From: Oxalobacteraceae bacterium | GTDB taxonomy: Bacteria; Pseudomonadota; Gammaproteobacteria; Burkholderiales; Burkholderiaceae_D | NCBI GenBank assembly: GCA_013284265.1 | Contig: JABTBR010000014.1 | Coordinates: 59,820-123,819, forward strand | Reading direction: 5' to 3' | Length of the DNA stretch: 64,000 nt | Shown: positions 17,453-26,440 of the stretch, in pieces | Layout of the letters: each line of letters opens with the position of its first letter | How positions within the stretch are numbered: position 1 is the stretch's first letter | The notes under the pieces: model-generated | The model's database searches: none | Told to the model about the DNA's origin: nothing | The model's input: the letters and a program-made list of their open reading frames with translations, nothing else | Position numbers and translations under genes: made by a program

Positions 17453-20209
17453 ATGAATTTTGCTGCAACGGAAAACTTTAAGGACGAATTGCTCGGTAGC
17501 GATATCCGCCAACTGGGACGCCTGCTCGGCGAGGCGATCCGTGCCCAGCACGGCGAAAGCGCCTTTGAGCGCATCGAAAACATCCGCCAGCTGGCGATCC
17601 GCTTCCGCCGCGACAGCGATGCCAGCGCCGGCGCCTTGCTGGCCGACGCCCTGCACGGCCTGAACCCGGAAGAGACCACCGAATTGCTGCGTGCCTTCAG
17701 CTTCTTCTCGCTGCTGGCCAATATCGCCGAAGACCAGCACCACACGCGCCGCTCGCGCGCCCACCTGATCGCCGGTTCGCCGGCGCGGCCGGGCAGCATG
17801 GTCCATGCGCTCGAGCGCGTCTCGCGCGCCGGACGGGCAGGGGCCTTGCGCGATTTCTTCAATAACGCCTGCATCAGCCCGGTATTTACCGCCCACCCGA
17901 CCGAGGTGCAGCGCAAGAGCATCCTCAATTGCCAGATGTCGATCGCGCAATTGCTGGGCAAGCGCGACCAGATGCAGATGACGCCGGAAGAAGACGCGCT
18001 CAACACCGAGGCCATCAGCCGCGGCATCGTCACCCTGTGGCGCACGCGCCTGCTGCGCACGACCAAACTGTCGGTGATGGACGAGGTGGAAAACGGCCTG
18101 TCCTTCTTCGACCGCACCATGCTGCACGGCCTGCCGCAGCTGTACAGCGCGCTGCACGATACCCTGAGCAAGCATGACGCGAGCTGGGCCGAGACCGAAT
18201 TGCCGACCTTTATGAAGGTCGGCAGCTGGATCGGCGGCGACCGCGACGGCAATCCCTTCGTCACCGCGGCCGTGCTGCGTTCGACCTTGGCGCGCCAGTC
18301 CACCCAGGCGCTGACCCACCTCGAAGGCGAACTGAAGAAGCTGACCTCCCAGTTGTCGCTGGCGCACAGCCTGACCGGTTGCAGCGAGCAGCTGCGCGCG
18401 CTGGCCGAGATGTCGGAAGACCGCTCGCCGCACCGTCTGGACGAGCCTTACCGCCGCGCCAGCCACGGCATCTATACCCGCGTCGTGGCCACCCGTAAAA
18501 AACTGTCCAGTCCCACTGCATCCGCCAACGGTGCGGCCGAGGCCGGCGTGTACGCCGATGCCGCCGCGCTGCTCAAGGATCTGGACATCCTGCACCATTC
18601 GCTGATCGCCAACGGCGCCGCTCCGCTGGCGCGCGGCCGCCTGCGCCAGCTGCGCCACGCCGTCAAGGTGTTCGGCTTCTGCCTGGCGCCGGTCGACCTG
18701 CGCCAGAATTCGGACGTGCACGAGCGCGTCGTGGCCGAGCTGCTGGCGCGCGCCCGTCCCGGCCTCGACTACCTGAGTCTGGCCGAAGGCGAACGTGCCA
18801 GCCTGCTGCTGGAAGAGCTGCAGGGCAAGCGTCCGCTGATCATTCCTTTTGTCGAGTATTCCGAGGAAACCAAGGGCGAGCTGGACATCTTCCACACCCT
18901 GCGCGACATGCAAGCCCTGTATGGCCAGGAAGCGATCACCAACTACATCATCTCCAAGGCCGACAGCGTGTCGGACTTGCTGGAAGTGGCGCTGCTGCTC
19001 AAGGAAACGGGTTTGATGCAGGCCGAGCCGGCGCAGCTGGCGGTCAACATCATCCCCCTGTTCGAGACCATCGAGGACTTGCGCAACGGTCCGGTCATCA
19101 TGGCCAAGGCCTTCAGCCTGCCGGTGTATAAAAACCTGCTGGCCTGCCGCGGCATGCTGCAGGAAGTCATGCTGGGGTATTCGGACAGCAACAAGGATGG
19201 CGGCTTCCTGACCTCCGGCTGGGAGCTGTACAAGGCCGAGGTCGAGCTGATCGAGGTGTTTGCCCAGCATGGCGTGCGCCTGCAGCTGTTCCACGGCCGC
19301 GGCGGTTCGGTGGGACGCGGCGGCGGTCCAAGCTATGAAGCGATCCTGGCCCAGCCGGCCGGCGCGGTGCAGGGCCGCATCCGCCTGACCGAGCAGGGCG
19401 AAGTGATCACGGCCAAATATGCCAACCCGGAAGTGGGCCGGCGCAATCTGGAAGTGCTGGTCGCGGCCACCATGGAAGCGACCTTGCTGAGCCCGGATCA
19501 AGCGGAGCCCAGCAGCGCCCACATGGCGGCCATGGAAGCGCTGTCGGCCGACGCCTTCAGCACCTACCGTTCGCTGGTCTACGAGACCGAGGGCTTTGAA
19601 ACCTATTTCTGGGAATCGACCGTCATCGCCGAGATCGCCGCGCTGAACATCGGCAGCCGTCCGGCCTCGCGCAAGAAGAGTACCTCGATCGAGGACTTGC
19701 GCGCGATTCCCTGGGTGCTGAGCTGGGCCCAGTGCCGTCTGATGCTGCCGGGCTGGTTCGGCTTCGGCAGCGCGGTGGAGAACTTCATCGCCAAGACGCC
19801 GGATGGCATGGAGTTGCTGCGCCAGATGTACCGCGACTGGCCCTTCTTCCACACCCTGCTGTCGAATATGGACATGGTATTGGCCAAGAGCGATATCGCG
19901 ATCGCCGGCCGCTACGCCACGCTGGTGCAGGACGAGGCCTTGCGTGAAGCGATCTTCGGCCGCATCCGCGCCGAACATGCCCGCACCATCGCCGTATTGA
20001 AGGAAATCACCGGCCAGAGCGAGCTGCAGGAGCACAATCCGCTGATGCTGCGTTCGATGCGCCACCGCTTCCCTTACATCGACCCGCTCAATCACGTACA
20101 GGTCGAGCTGCTGCGCCGCTTCCGCGACGGCAGCACCGACGGCGCCACCCGCGCCGGCATTCACCTGTCGATCAACGGCATTGCCGCCGGCCTGCGTAAC
20201 AGCGGCTAA
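17453..20209 (+). CDS. ppc: Phosphoenolpyruvate carboxylase
   Basis: This 918-residue enzyme adds bicarbonate to phosphoenolpyruvate to make oxaloacetate, replenishing the TCA cycle. Family landmarks are FTAHPTEVQRKS with the catalytic His near residue 146, GSWIGGDRDGNPFVT, GYSDSNKDGGF, and HGRGGSVGRGGGP near residue 620. The C-terminus ends in NGIAAGLRNSG as in most bacterial PEPCs. The length is normal. It is followed by a strong terminator and then by pyk, so the two phosphoenolpyruvate-consuming enzymes are neighbours with separate transcripts. Confidence 0.97.
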   Translation: MNFAATENFKDELLGSDIRQLGRLLGEAIRAQHGESAFERIENIRQLAIRFRRDSDASAGALLADALHGLNPEETTELLRAFSFFSLLANIAEDQHHTRRSRAHLIAGSPARPGSMVHALERVSRAGRAGALRDFFNNACISPVFTAHPTEVQRKSILNCQMSIAQLLGKRDQMQMTPEEDALNTEAISRGIVTLWRTRLLRTTKLSVMDEVENGLSFFDRTMLHGLPQLYSALHDTLSKHDASWAETELPTFMKVGSWIGGDRDGNPFVTAAVLRSTLARQSTQALTHLEGELKKLTSQLSLAHSLTGCSEQLRALAEMSEDRSPHRLDEPYRRASHGIYTRVVATRKKLSSPTASANGAAEAGVYADAAALLKDLDILHHSLIANGAAPLARGRLRQLRHAVKVFGFCLAPVDLRQNSDVHERVVAELLARARPGLDYLSLAEGERASLLLEELQGKRPLIIPFVEYSEETKGELDIFHTLRDMQALYGQEAITNYIISKADSVSDLLEVALLLKETGLMQAEPAQLAVNIIPLFETIEDLRNGPVIMAKAFSLPVYKNLLACRGMLQEVMLGYSDSNKDGGFLTSGWELYKAEVELIEVFAQHGVRLQLFHGRGGSVGRGGGPSYEAILAQPAGAVQGRIRLTEQGEVITAKYANPEVGRRNLEVLVAATMEATLLSPDQAEPSSAHMAAMEALSADAFSTYRSLVYETEGFETYFWESTVIAEIAALNIGSRPASRKKSTSIEDLRAIPWVLSWAQCRLMLPGWFGFGSAVENFIAKTPDGMELLRQMYRDWPFFHTLLSNMDMVLAKSDIAIAGRYATLVQDEALREAIFGRIRAEHARTIAVLKEITGQSELQEHNPLMLRSMRHRFPYIDPLNHVQVELLRRFRDGSTDGATRAGIHLSINGIAAGLRNSG

Positions 20210-20225
20210 GCATCACCCCCAGCAA

Positions 20226-20251
20226 CGCGCGCCCCCGGGCGCGCGTTTTTT
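20226..20251 (+). terminator. Intrinsic terminator of ppc
   Basis: CGCGCGCCC and GGGCGCGCG form a 9-bp stem with a very short loop, followed directly by six T. It lies 16 bases after the ppc stop. Confidence 0.85.
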
Positions 20252-20292
20252 ATTTCATCCGACGCTAAACACCTCATTGGAATCTGAATACT

Positions 20293-21744
20293 ATGCCTAG
20301 TAATGTCATGCACCGCGCTACCAAGATTGTCGCCACCATCGGCCCGGCTTCGAACGACGTCGAGACCCTGGTCCGCATGTTCCGCTCCGGCGTCGACGTG
20401 GTGCGTCTGAACTTCTCCCATGGCAAGGCGCAAGACCATATCGAACGCGCGCGCATGGTGCGCGAAGCGGCGGCATTGTGCGGCCGAGAAGTGGCCATCA
20501 TGGCCGACCTGCAGGGTCCGAAGATCCGCGTCGGCAAATTTGAAAACGGCAAGATCCAGCTGGAAAACGGCAGCCCCTTCATCCTCGACGCCGCCTGCGA
20601 GCTGGGCAATGAAGAGCGCGTCGGCCTGGACTACAAGGACCTGCCGCGCGACCTGCATGCGAAAGACGTGCTGCTGCTCAACGATGGCCTGATCGTGCTG
20701 GTGGTCGACCACATCGAAGGCAATGAAATCCATACCACCGTCAAGATCGGCGGCGAGCTGTCGAACAACAAGGGCATCAACCGCCAGGGTGGCGGCCTGT
20801 CGGCGCCGGCGTTGACGGCCAAGGATATGGAAGACATCAAGACGGCGATGAGCTTCCAGGCCGACTATGTGGCCGTGTCCTTCCCGAAAAACGCCACCGA
20901 TATGGTGATGGCGCGCCAGCTGGCCAATATCGCCGGCGAGCCGTTCGAGCACAAGCCTTTCATGATCGCCAAGATCGAACGGGCCGAAGCGATTCCGGCG
21001 CTGCAGGAAATCCTCGACGCCTCCGACGGCATCATGGTCGCGCGTGGCGACCTGGCCGTGGAAGTGGGCAATGCCGCCGTGCCGGCGCTGCAAAAGCGCA
21101 TGATCCGCATGGCGCGCGCCTCGAACAAGCTGGCCATTACCGCGACCCAGATGATGGAGTCGATGATCGTCAACGCCGTGCCGACCCGCGCCGAAGTGTC
21201 CGACGTGGCCAACGCCGTGCTGGACGGCACCGATGCGGTGATGACTTCGGCCGAGACCGCTTCCGGCAAGTATCCGGTGGAAACCATCGAAGCGATGGCG
21301 GCGATCTGCCTGGACGCGGAAAAATGGGATACCTGCAAGCTCGACGTCGATCTGGTCAACACCACCTTCAGCCGCATCGACCAGTCGATCGCTTACGGCG
21401 CGCTGTTTACCGCCCACCATCTGCGGGTGAACGCGATTGCCGCGCTGACTGAGTCCGGTTCGACGGCGCTGTGGATGAGCCGTAACAATATCGATATTCC
21501 GATCTACGCCTTGACCCCGAGCGTGGCGACCCAGCGCAAGCTGTCGCTGTACCGCAATGTGACGGCGCTGAAACTGCCGCAGCCTACCGACCGCGAATCG
21601 GCCCAGCGCGAAGTCGAAGCGCTGCTGCTCGAGCATAGCGCGGTGAAACGCGGCGATACCATCGTGCTGACCTGGGGCGAGCCGCTGGGCGTGTCGGGCG
21701 GGACCAATGCGTTGAAGATCATGAAGGTGGGCGTGGCGAAGTAA
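20293..21744 (+). CDS. pyk: Pyruvate kinase
   Basis: The product (483 residues) transfers phosphate from phosphoenolpyruvate to ADP in glycolysis. It shows RATKIVATIGPAS at the N-terminus, VDVVRLNFSHG, the catalytic region MIAKIERAEA, the signature around MVARGDLAVEVG, and ITATQMMESM. A C-terminal allosteric domain with TWGEPLGVSGGTN follows. The length and RNKL-free C-terminus resemble the type II/bacterial PykA form. The first structured intergenic repeat follows its stop by about 60 bp. Confidence 0.96.
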   Translation: MPSNVMHRATKIVATIGPASNDVETLVRMFRSGVDVVRLNFSHGKAQDHIERARMVREAAALCGREVAIMADLQGPKIRVGKFENGKIQLENGSPFILDAACELGNEERVGLDYKDLPRDLHAKDVLLLNDGLIVLVVDHIEGNEIHTTVKIGGELSNNKGINRQGGGLSAPALTAKDMEDIKTAMSFQADYVAVSFPKNATDMVMARQLANIAGEPFEHKPFMIAKIERAEAIPALQEILDASDGIMVARGDLAVEVGNAAVPALQKRMIRMARASNKLAITATQMMESMIVNAVPTRAEVSDVANAVLDGTDAVMTSAETASGKYPVETIEAMAAICLDAEKWDTCKLDVDLVNTTFSRIDQSIAYGALFTAHHLRVNAIAALTESGSTALWMSRNNIDIPIYALTPSVATQRKLSLYRNVTALKLPQPTDRESAQREVEALLLEHSAVKRGDTIVLTWGEPLGVSGGTNALKIMKVGVAK

Positions 21745-21805
21745 GCTGTCGCCTTGGGTTGTGTGGGGGGAGTGATGTTTGGTGGCGGGCTGCTGGCTGC
21801 AATTT

Positions 21806-21910
21806 AAACCCACGGCCCACCCCTGGGGTCAGACCCTGGGGTCCGGGGAGGGGCTGCGCCCCGCCTGTCCCTGTGGGACAGGCCCCCGGCTCTTTGCCGT
21901 GGGTTCTAAA
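21806..21910. repeat. Structured intergenic repeat, copy A
   Basis: About 105 bp bounded by AACCCACGGC and its inverse GCCGTGGGTT, with inner hairpins GGGGC-TGC-GCCCC and CCTGTCCC-N-GGGACAGG. Copies B (33844) and C (37582) share the ends, the CCTGGGGTC(T/A)GACCC core and the CCCCGGCTCTTTG segment. It lies between pyk and the beta-lactamase gene. The pattern looks like a REP/terminator-type dispersed element. Confidence 0.8.
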
Positions 21911-22008
21911 AGCGCCCCGGCACCTTGGCGTGGAGTGTCGCCCGGCTGGCCCCTGGAGATGTGTGCTGTTATTATGGCAATCTTTCATCTCCCCGGATCC
22001 GCCCGCCA

Positions 22009-22896
22009 ATGAACCATTCCCCCACCCGCCGCAGCCTGCTGCTGGCGCTGGCCGCCGCGCCGCTGGCTGCGGCCGTCGAACCCTTGACGACCACGCTGGC
22101 CATGCCGGCATCGGCGCTGGCCCAGCTGGCCGCGCTGGAACAGGCGCACGGCGGCCGTCTCGGCCTGGCCGCACTGAACACCGCCGATGGCGCGCAACTG
22201 CTGCACCGCGCCGAAGAACGCTTTCCTTTCTGCAGCACCTTCAAGATGATGGTGGCGGCCGCCATCCTGGCGCGCAGCGCGAAAGAGCCGCGCCTGCTCA
22301 AGCGCCGCGTCCGCTATGCAAAAAGCGAACTGGTCAGCTACTCGCCCGCAACCGAAGAGCATGTCAAGGATGGCATGACGGTGGCGGCCCTGTGCGAGGC
22401 CACTTTGCAGCTGAGCGACAATTCCGCCGGCAATTTCCTGATGAAACTACTGGGCGGTCCCGCCGCCGTGACCGCTTACGCGCGCACGCTGGGCGACACT
22501 GAATTCCGCCTCGACCGCTGGGAAACCGAACTCAACAGCTGCATCCCCGGCGATCCGCGCGACACCACCACGCCGGCCGCGATGATGCGGACGGTCAACA
22601 AGCTGTTGCTGGGCGAGGCGCTACCCGCGCCGCAGCGCAAGCAGCTCAGCGCCTGGATGGTGGGCAATCTGACGGGCGACACCCGCATCCGCGCCGGCGC
22701 GCCGGCCGGCTCCACCGTAGCCGACAAGACGGGCACGGCCGGCTACGGCACCACCAACGATATCGGCGTGATCTGGCCGCCCGGCAAGGCGCCCATCGTG
22801 CTGGCCATCTACCTGACCCATCCGGAAGAAGGCAGCAAGCCGCGCAATGATGTGCTCGCCGCCGCGACGAAGATCGTGGCAAGCTCCTTTGCCTGA
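22009..22896 (+). CDS. Class A beta-lactamase
   Basis: This 295-residue serine hydrolase should open beta-lactam rings in the periplasm. Catalytic motifs are S76-T-F-K79, S136-D-N138, the omega loop with E172 in WETELN...PGDPRDT, and K240-T-G. The leader contains SPTRRSLLLALAAA, a Tat-type twin-Arg signal. Cys75 sits in the position that pairs with Cys238 in carbapenemases such as KPC, but that second Cys is Ala here, so this disulfide cannot form. The ATG at 22009 is chosen because the frame upstream runs through copy A of the repeat. No dedicated regulator is adjacent. Confidence 0.93.
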   Translation: MNHSPTRRSLLLALAAAPLAAAVEPLTTTLAMPASALAQLAALEQAHGGRLGLAALNTADGAQLLHRAEERFPFCSTFKMMVAAAILARSAKEPRLLKRRVRYAKSELVSYSPATEEHVKDGMTVAALCEATLQLSDNSAGNFLMKLLGGPAAVTAYARTLGDTEFRLDRWETELNSCIPGDPRDTTTPAAMMRTVNKLLLGEALPAPQRKQLSAWMVGNLTGDTRIRAGAPAGSTVADKTGTAGYGTTNDIGVIWPPGKAPIVLAIYLTHPEEGSKPRNDVLAAATKIVASSFA

Positions 22897-22935
22897 TACG
22901 ATAAACTGGCCACAGTATAGAAATGAAAGCGGTAC

Positions 22936-23310
22936 ATGGATCCCAGAAGAGAGCACGTTCGACGCCTGTTGCAGGTTCCGGCCACAGTGGCCACGGAAGC
23001 CGGCGACCAGGTCTGGCGCGCGCAGATTATCGATATCGCGCGTCTGGGCGTCGGCTTCGTCACCACCGAGGCACTGGCCGCGGGGACGCCTTACGTGTTC
23101 AGCTTTACCTTCCCGAACAGCAGCCTGCCCTGCGTGGCGCTGGTCGACGTGGTGTATTCCTGCCCGGTGGGCAGCGGTGCAAACGTGCGCAATGGCGCGC
23201 GCTTCCTGTCGATCTCGCCGGAGTCGCAGGAACAGATCGTCGACTATGTCACCACCGGCACGGAGGCGGCCATCGCGGCCATGGCCGACAGCCGTACGGC
23301 GCGGTCCTGA
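22936..23310 (+). CDS. PilZ-domain protein (putative c-di-GMP receptor)
   Basis: The product (124 residues) has RREHVRR at residues 4-10, containing the RxxxR element, and DIARLGVGF at about residues 33-41, which matches the (D/N)xSxxG motif except that Ala replaces Ser. PilZ proteins bind cyclic di-GMP and transmit the signal to motility or exopolysaccharide targets. The missing Ser may weaken binding, so it could be a degenerate receptor. It is a stand-alone domain, 40 bp after the beta-lactamase gene. Confidence 0.72.
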   Translation: MDPRREHVRRLLQVPATVATEAGDQVWRAQIIDIARLGVGFVTTEALAAGTPYVFSFTFPNSSLPCVALVDVVYSCPVGSGANVRNGARFLSISPESQEQIVDYVTTGTEAAIAAMADSRTARS

Positions 23311-23329
23311 GCTGCGGCTGGCCGCGGTC

Positions 23330-23712
23330 CCTGAGTTTGAGGCCCAGGCCGATCAGGCGGATAGGCTGCCGGCAATCCGGATTCATCGACTGGAATGTCG
23401 GCGAACAGCGTCACCGTGCCTTCCACGCTGCCGGCATTGCTGGCGCTGATGCGGGCATGGGCCCACAGCTTCCTAGGCTGGTCCTCTAGCGTGAACAGGC
23501 GCGCGTTGGCGACATTAATGGTACGCAGACGCCGCAGGTTTTCATGCCGCACAGGCCCAGCAGCTGAATGCCCGCATCGAGCGTGGCCGGATGCAGCAGC
23601 GTCAGCGAACGGTCGGCGGTAGCCGCATGGTTGACGCGCACGCGCGCAATCGCCTCGTTCCCTCCCAGACGCAGCTCGCTCAGATTGCGGTAAGCCAAGG
23701 CCTGCGCTGGGC
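23330..23712 (-). pseudogene. Polyketide synthase dehydratase-domain remnant, frameshifted
   Basis: Reading leftward from 23710, one frame gives LAYRNLSELRLGGNEAIA and then TLLHPATLDAGIQLLG, the region where PKS dehydratase domains carry their second-helix LHPALLDA motif. After about 23530 the similarity continues in another frame as NVANARLFTLEDQPRKLWA and SVEGTVTLFADI, the end of the same domain. Both ends stop abruptly and no ketosynthase or acyltransferase sequence follows. This is a roughly 380-bp frameshifted fragment of a large modular gene. Confidence 0.6.
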
Positions 23713-23808
23713 CGAGAAATGTTGCGATTGTGTTAGTATTTCTTTTTTGTCTTGCTGGTTATCACTGGCACGGCGGTCTTGGACACCACATGATGGGAAT
23801 GGACAACG

Positions 23809-24447
23809 ATGGATGGCAGCTATGAGAGAGAGCTGTTCGGCGACGCCGCCGAGGACGCTGGCGTAGGAATGCAGCAGGGCGTGAACAGCGGCGCGGACAC
23901 GACGGCGCTGCTGCCCTACCTGGCGGACCCGGCGGCAGGAATCTTGCCGCGCGCCTTGGTGGCGGCGCTCGATGGCCCGTATCGGCAGGCGGCGCTGACG
24001 CTGACGACGGCGCCCCGGCGCGAGCAGGAGAGCGAGGAATACGGCGCCTGCCGGCTGGCGCTGGCCGGACGCCGCGTGGTGTTTCGCGTGGCCAAGACCA
24101 CGCCGACCAAGATTGGCCAGTTCGTCACGATCTGGAAGCGCCCGACGCCGACCGCCGAGATCGCGCCGCTCGATAGCACGGACGAGGTCGACTTCGTCGT
24201 CGTCAGCGTGGCCGATGCTTTCCATAGCGGCCAGTTCGTGTTCGATCAGGAAGCCTTGCTCAAGCACGGCGTGATGTCGCGCGGCGGCGCAGGCGGCAAG
24301 CGCGCCATCCGGGTCTATCCGCCGTGGAGCAAGCCGGTGGCCAAGGACGCGATCCGCACCCAGCTGTGGCAGTTGCGCTACTTCGTGGCGCTGGCGCCGC
24401 GCGGCGACACCACGCCGGCGCAGCTGCGCCGCCTGTTCCAGGTCTGA
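23809..24447 (+). CDS. MepB-family protein
   Basis: The product (212 residues, possibly starting later at 23867) matches the MepB pattern: QFVTIWKRP, PLDSTDEVDFVVVSV, GQFVFDQEALLKHGVMSRGG, GKRAIRVYPPWSKP, and a final TQLWQLRYF. MepB proteins are small and of unclear function; the name comes from a staphylococcal drug-efflux locus. It lies between a PKS remnant and a thioesterase remnant, but nothing suggests it belongs to that cluster. Confidence 0.78.
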   Translation: MDGSYERELFGDAAEDAGVGMQQGVNSGADTTALLPYLADPAAGILPRALVAALDGPYRQAALTLTTAPRREQESEEYGACRLALAGRRVVFRVAKTTPTKIGQFVTIWKRPTPTAEIAPLDSTDEVDFVVVSVADAFHSGQFVFDQEALLKHGVMSRGGAGGKRAIRVYPPWSKPVAKDAIRTQLWQLRYFVALAPRGDTTPAQLRRLFQV

Positions 24448-24637
24448 GCGTAAAGCCGTTTCCGCAGCTGGTCAGGCTGGGCGGCCAAGCCGACGCCAGC
24501 GTCAATCTGTTTGCCTTCCCGTATTCGGGCGGCAGTGCCGCCTCGTATGCGCGTTGGCGCCACTGGCTGCCCGAGTTGCTGCCGCGGCTGGATCGCCCCT
24601 ATCTGCTGTATGGACACAGCAATGGTGCGCTGATGGC
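24446..24637 (+). pseudogene. Type II thioesterase remnant with internal deletion
   Basis: Directly after the MepB stop, an open frame reads KPFPQLVRLGGQADASVN, then LFAFPYSGGSAASYARWRHW, which is the N-terminus of a type II thioesterase (oxyanion Gly/Ser loop). It then jumps to DRPYLLYGHSNGALMA, which contains the nucleophile GHSNG that normally lies about 40 residues further on. The intervening part and the C-terminal half with the catalytic Asp and His are missing, so it cannot be active. Confidence 0.65.
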
Positions 24638-24655
24638 GACTGAGGACGGAGCGCC

Positions 24656-25315
24656 TTACCAGGCGTAGCAGGTGAGTACCGCGTCCGCTTGCGGGAAGTC
24701 GAAATACACCCGGTGCTCGGTGCTGCGGATGAAGTCGCGCGACAGGGTTTGCGTCAGCGCCAGCGTGATATAGCCGGGGCCGGGACCGTGGTGGACGGCG
24801 CACACCTCGGCCGCGCTGAAATCGAAGTAACTGCCCACCGAGGCGAACGCGCCTTTGAACAGGCTTTCCTTGGCCGAAAATACCATCGTCAGCAGCATCT
24901 CAAACGGCAAGGACGTGTCCAGCGCGCGCAGAAAAGCCAGTTCCGCCGGCGTCACCACGCTAGTTAGCAGCGCCCCCTGCATGTCGGCCTGCACCACCGT
25001 CTCGATGTCTATCCCCACGCCCGACCAGGGGCCGCGCCGCAAGGCCACCGCGGCGGCAATATGATTATTATGGGTAATGCTGCCGATGACGCCGTCCGGC
25101 CACAGCGGTTCGCGGCTGGCACCGATGGCGATGGCGGCCGGCGCGATCTGTTGCGCCGCCATGGCGTGGCGCGCGGCCAGCCGGCCGTGGAAAAATTCCG
25201 CCTGGCGCTTGCGCACGCTGCGCGCGATGCTGGCGGGGCAGTCGATGCCCTGGTCCTGGAACGCGGCCGGCACGAAGCCGGCGCTGTCGAAGGCGATCAG
25301 GCAGGCCGGCGGCAA
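24656..25315 (-). CDS. 4'-phosphopantetheinyl transferase (EntD/Sfp superfamily)
   Basis: This 219-residue enzyme would attach the phosphopantetheine arm from coenzyme A to acyl- or peptidyl-carrier proteins. It carries GVGIDIE, which binds magnesium, and FSAKESLFK, the Sfp WxxKES-type helix. GSITHNNHIAAAVA is also typical. The only usable start codon near 25315 is a TTG; the frame continues upstream with similar composition to a stop near 25405, so translation may begin earlier on a non-standard codon. No intact carrier-protein substrate is in the window. The nearby PKS and thioesterase remnants suggest it is the survivor of a decayed cluster. Confidence 0.8.
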   Translation of the reverse strand: MPPACLIAFDSAGFVPAAFQDQGIDCPASIARSVRKRQAEFFHGRLAARHAMAAQQIAPAAIAIGASREPLWPDGVIGSITHNNHIAAAVALRRGPWSGVGIDIETVVQADMQGALLTSVVTPAELAFLRALDTSLPFEMLLTMVFSAKESLFKGAFASVGSYFDFSAAEVCAVHHGPGPGYITLALTQTLSRDFIRSTEHRVYFDFPQADAVLTCYAW

Positions 25316-25573
25316 ACGGCCCGCTGGACCTGGCAGCGGCCAAGCACGGAGCGGATAGTGGAAGGGTGTGGGTTGCAGGGGACGCTCGCGTCAGAATGGT
25401 GGGATTGCCAGAAAGGCCATATCTTAAAGCATTCCGCGCCTGCGCGTGGCGCACTGGCTAGCTGAACGATAGTGTTTCCGAAAGGCGACAATGTTTGATA
25501 ACGCACATTGTGCGACGCAGCACCGGCGTAGAATCAATCTTATCCGATCGACTCTGCTTGTACCACACATCCT

Positions 25574-25876
25574 ATGACAACCTCCACTCAGATTACGGCT
25601 TACCCACTTCGTATGAGCGCGGAGATGCGTCTGCAACTGGAGCGCAGCGCCATCGCCAATGGCCGCAGCATGCATGCGGAAATTCTTTGTACCCTGCAGA
25701 TCGGTATGGCGACGCAGCGGCAGTCGGCGGCCCAGTTGTCGGAAGGCGACTTGTTGCATGAATTGATACGCCGCTTTGGCGGGCGCCTGAATCTGTCCGT
25801 CTCCTCGGCGCTGGCCGAGCAGGCGGGCATCCAGCATTTGATCGAATTGAATACCGTGTCGATGGCGGCACGCTAG
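25574..25876 (+). CDS. Arc-like DNA-binding protein
   Basis: The 100-residue product has ITAYPLRMSAEMRLQLERSA and NGRSMHAEILCTLQ, the ribbon-helix-helix pattern of Arc/MetJ repressors, in its first 50 residues. The C-terminal half (SVSSALAEQAGIQHLIELN) is helical and not typical of Arc itself. No clear ribosome-binding site precedes the ATG. It is monocistronic, with no toxin partner nearby. Targets are unknown. Confidence 0.65.
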   Translation: MTTSTQITAYPLRMSAEMRLQLERSAIANGRSMHAEILCTLQIGMATQRQSAAQLSEGDLLHELIRRFGGRLNLSVSSALAEQAGIQHLIELNTVSMAAR

Positions 25877-25960
25877 GCAGGGCGGCGGGGCGGATCAAGA
25901 TATATGCTTTCTGAATGGTTGGAATTCCAAATCGAAAGTAGCTTTATAACCTCACAGGGG

Positions 25961-25996
25961 TATACTTCTATTGCACTGCAACATAAATAGTGCAAT
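25961..25996 (+). promoter_or_regulatory. Promoter -10 plus perfect leader stem-loop for the DUF3563 gene
   Basis: TATACT at 25961-25966 is a plausible -10 element. Four bases on, ATTGCACT-N11-AGTGCAAT (25970-25996) is a perfect 8-bp inverted repeat. It lies 20 bases before the ATG at 26016. If transcription starts near 25973 the RNA would begin inside the stem, which could stabilise the 5' end or form an operator. Confidence 0.45.
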
Positions 25997-26015
25997 TTCC
26001 CACAAGGAGTATCCC

Positions 26016-26273
26016 ATGACCTCATTTACGACAGTTTCGATCAACCCGGTATCGATGTCCATCGCGCGCGACAGCGCCGCCGTCCTGTACGCCGTGCGTG
26101 CGCTGTTTGCCCGCGTCGCCGGCTTGCTGAACTATGACGCCGAACAGCGCGCCCGCGCACGCGATGAAGCCTATCTGGCCGAGTCGGGCGACCGCTACGA
26201 GCTGGAATTTCGTATGCGCGAACTCGAGCGCGCGCCGCACCAGGTCCACTGGATGCATGGTTTTCGCGGCTGA
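26016..26273 (+). CDS. DUF3563-family small protein
   Basis: The product (85 residues) matches DUF3563, a short family in betaproteobacteria: a hydrophobic/basic centre, then the charged segment RARDEAYLAESGDRYELEFR and MRELERAPHQ. The function is unknown. The ATG at 26016 has AAGGAG about seven bases upstream; a longer frame from 25971 would start inside the leader hairpin. A GGCCCGTC-CTCAT-GACGGGCC stem-loop at 26283 follows the stop, without a T-tract. Confidence 0.75.
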   Translation: MTSFTTVSINPVSMSIARDSAAVLYAVRALFARVAGLLNYDAEQRARARDEAYLAESGDRYELEFRMRELERAPHQVHWMHGFRG

Positions 26274-26440
26274 TTGCCCTTCGGCCCGTCCTCATGACGG
26301 GCCTGCCGCCCGCCTGTCCATCCTTGCGCAATACTGAGCGCCGCAGCCCCAGGCTTGCCGGCGCCCTTCACCTTCCCCTCCCTCGTTGTGCCCAATTGCA
26401 AGTGTTGCTTGCCGCGCCGTCGCTGCGTTCGCGCCGAATA

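Noticed and set aside
17381..20164. A 927-residue open frame antisense to ppc
   Set aside because: Composition is Gln/Arg/Gly-rich and it is the mirror of a gene with full PEPC motifs.
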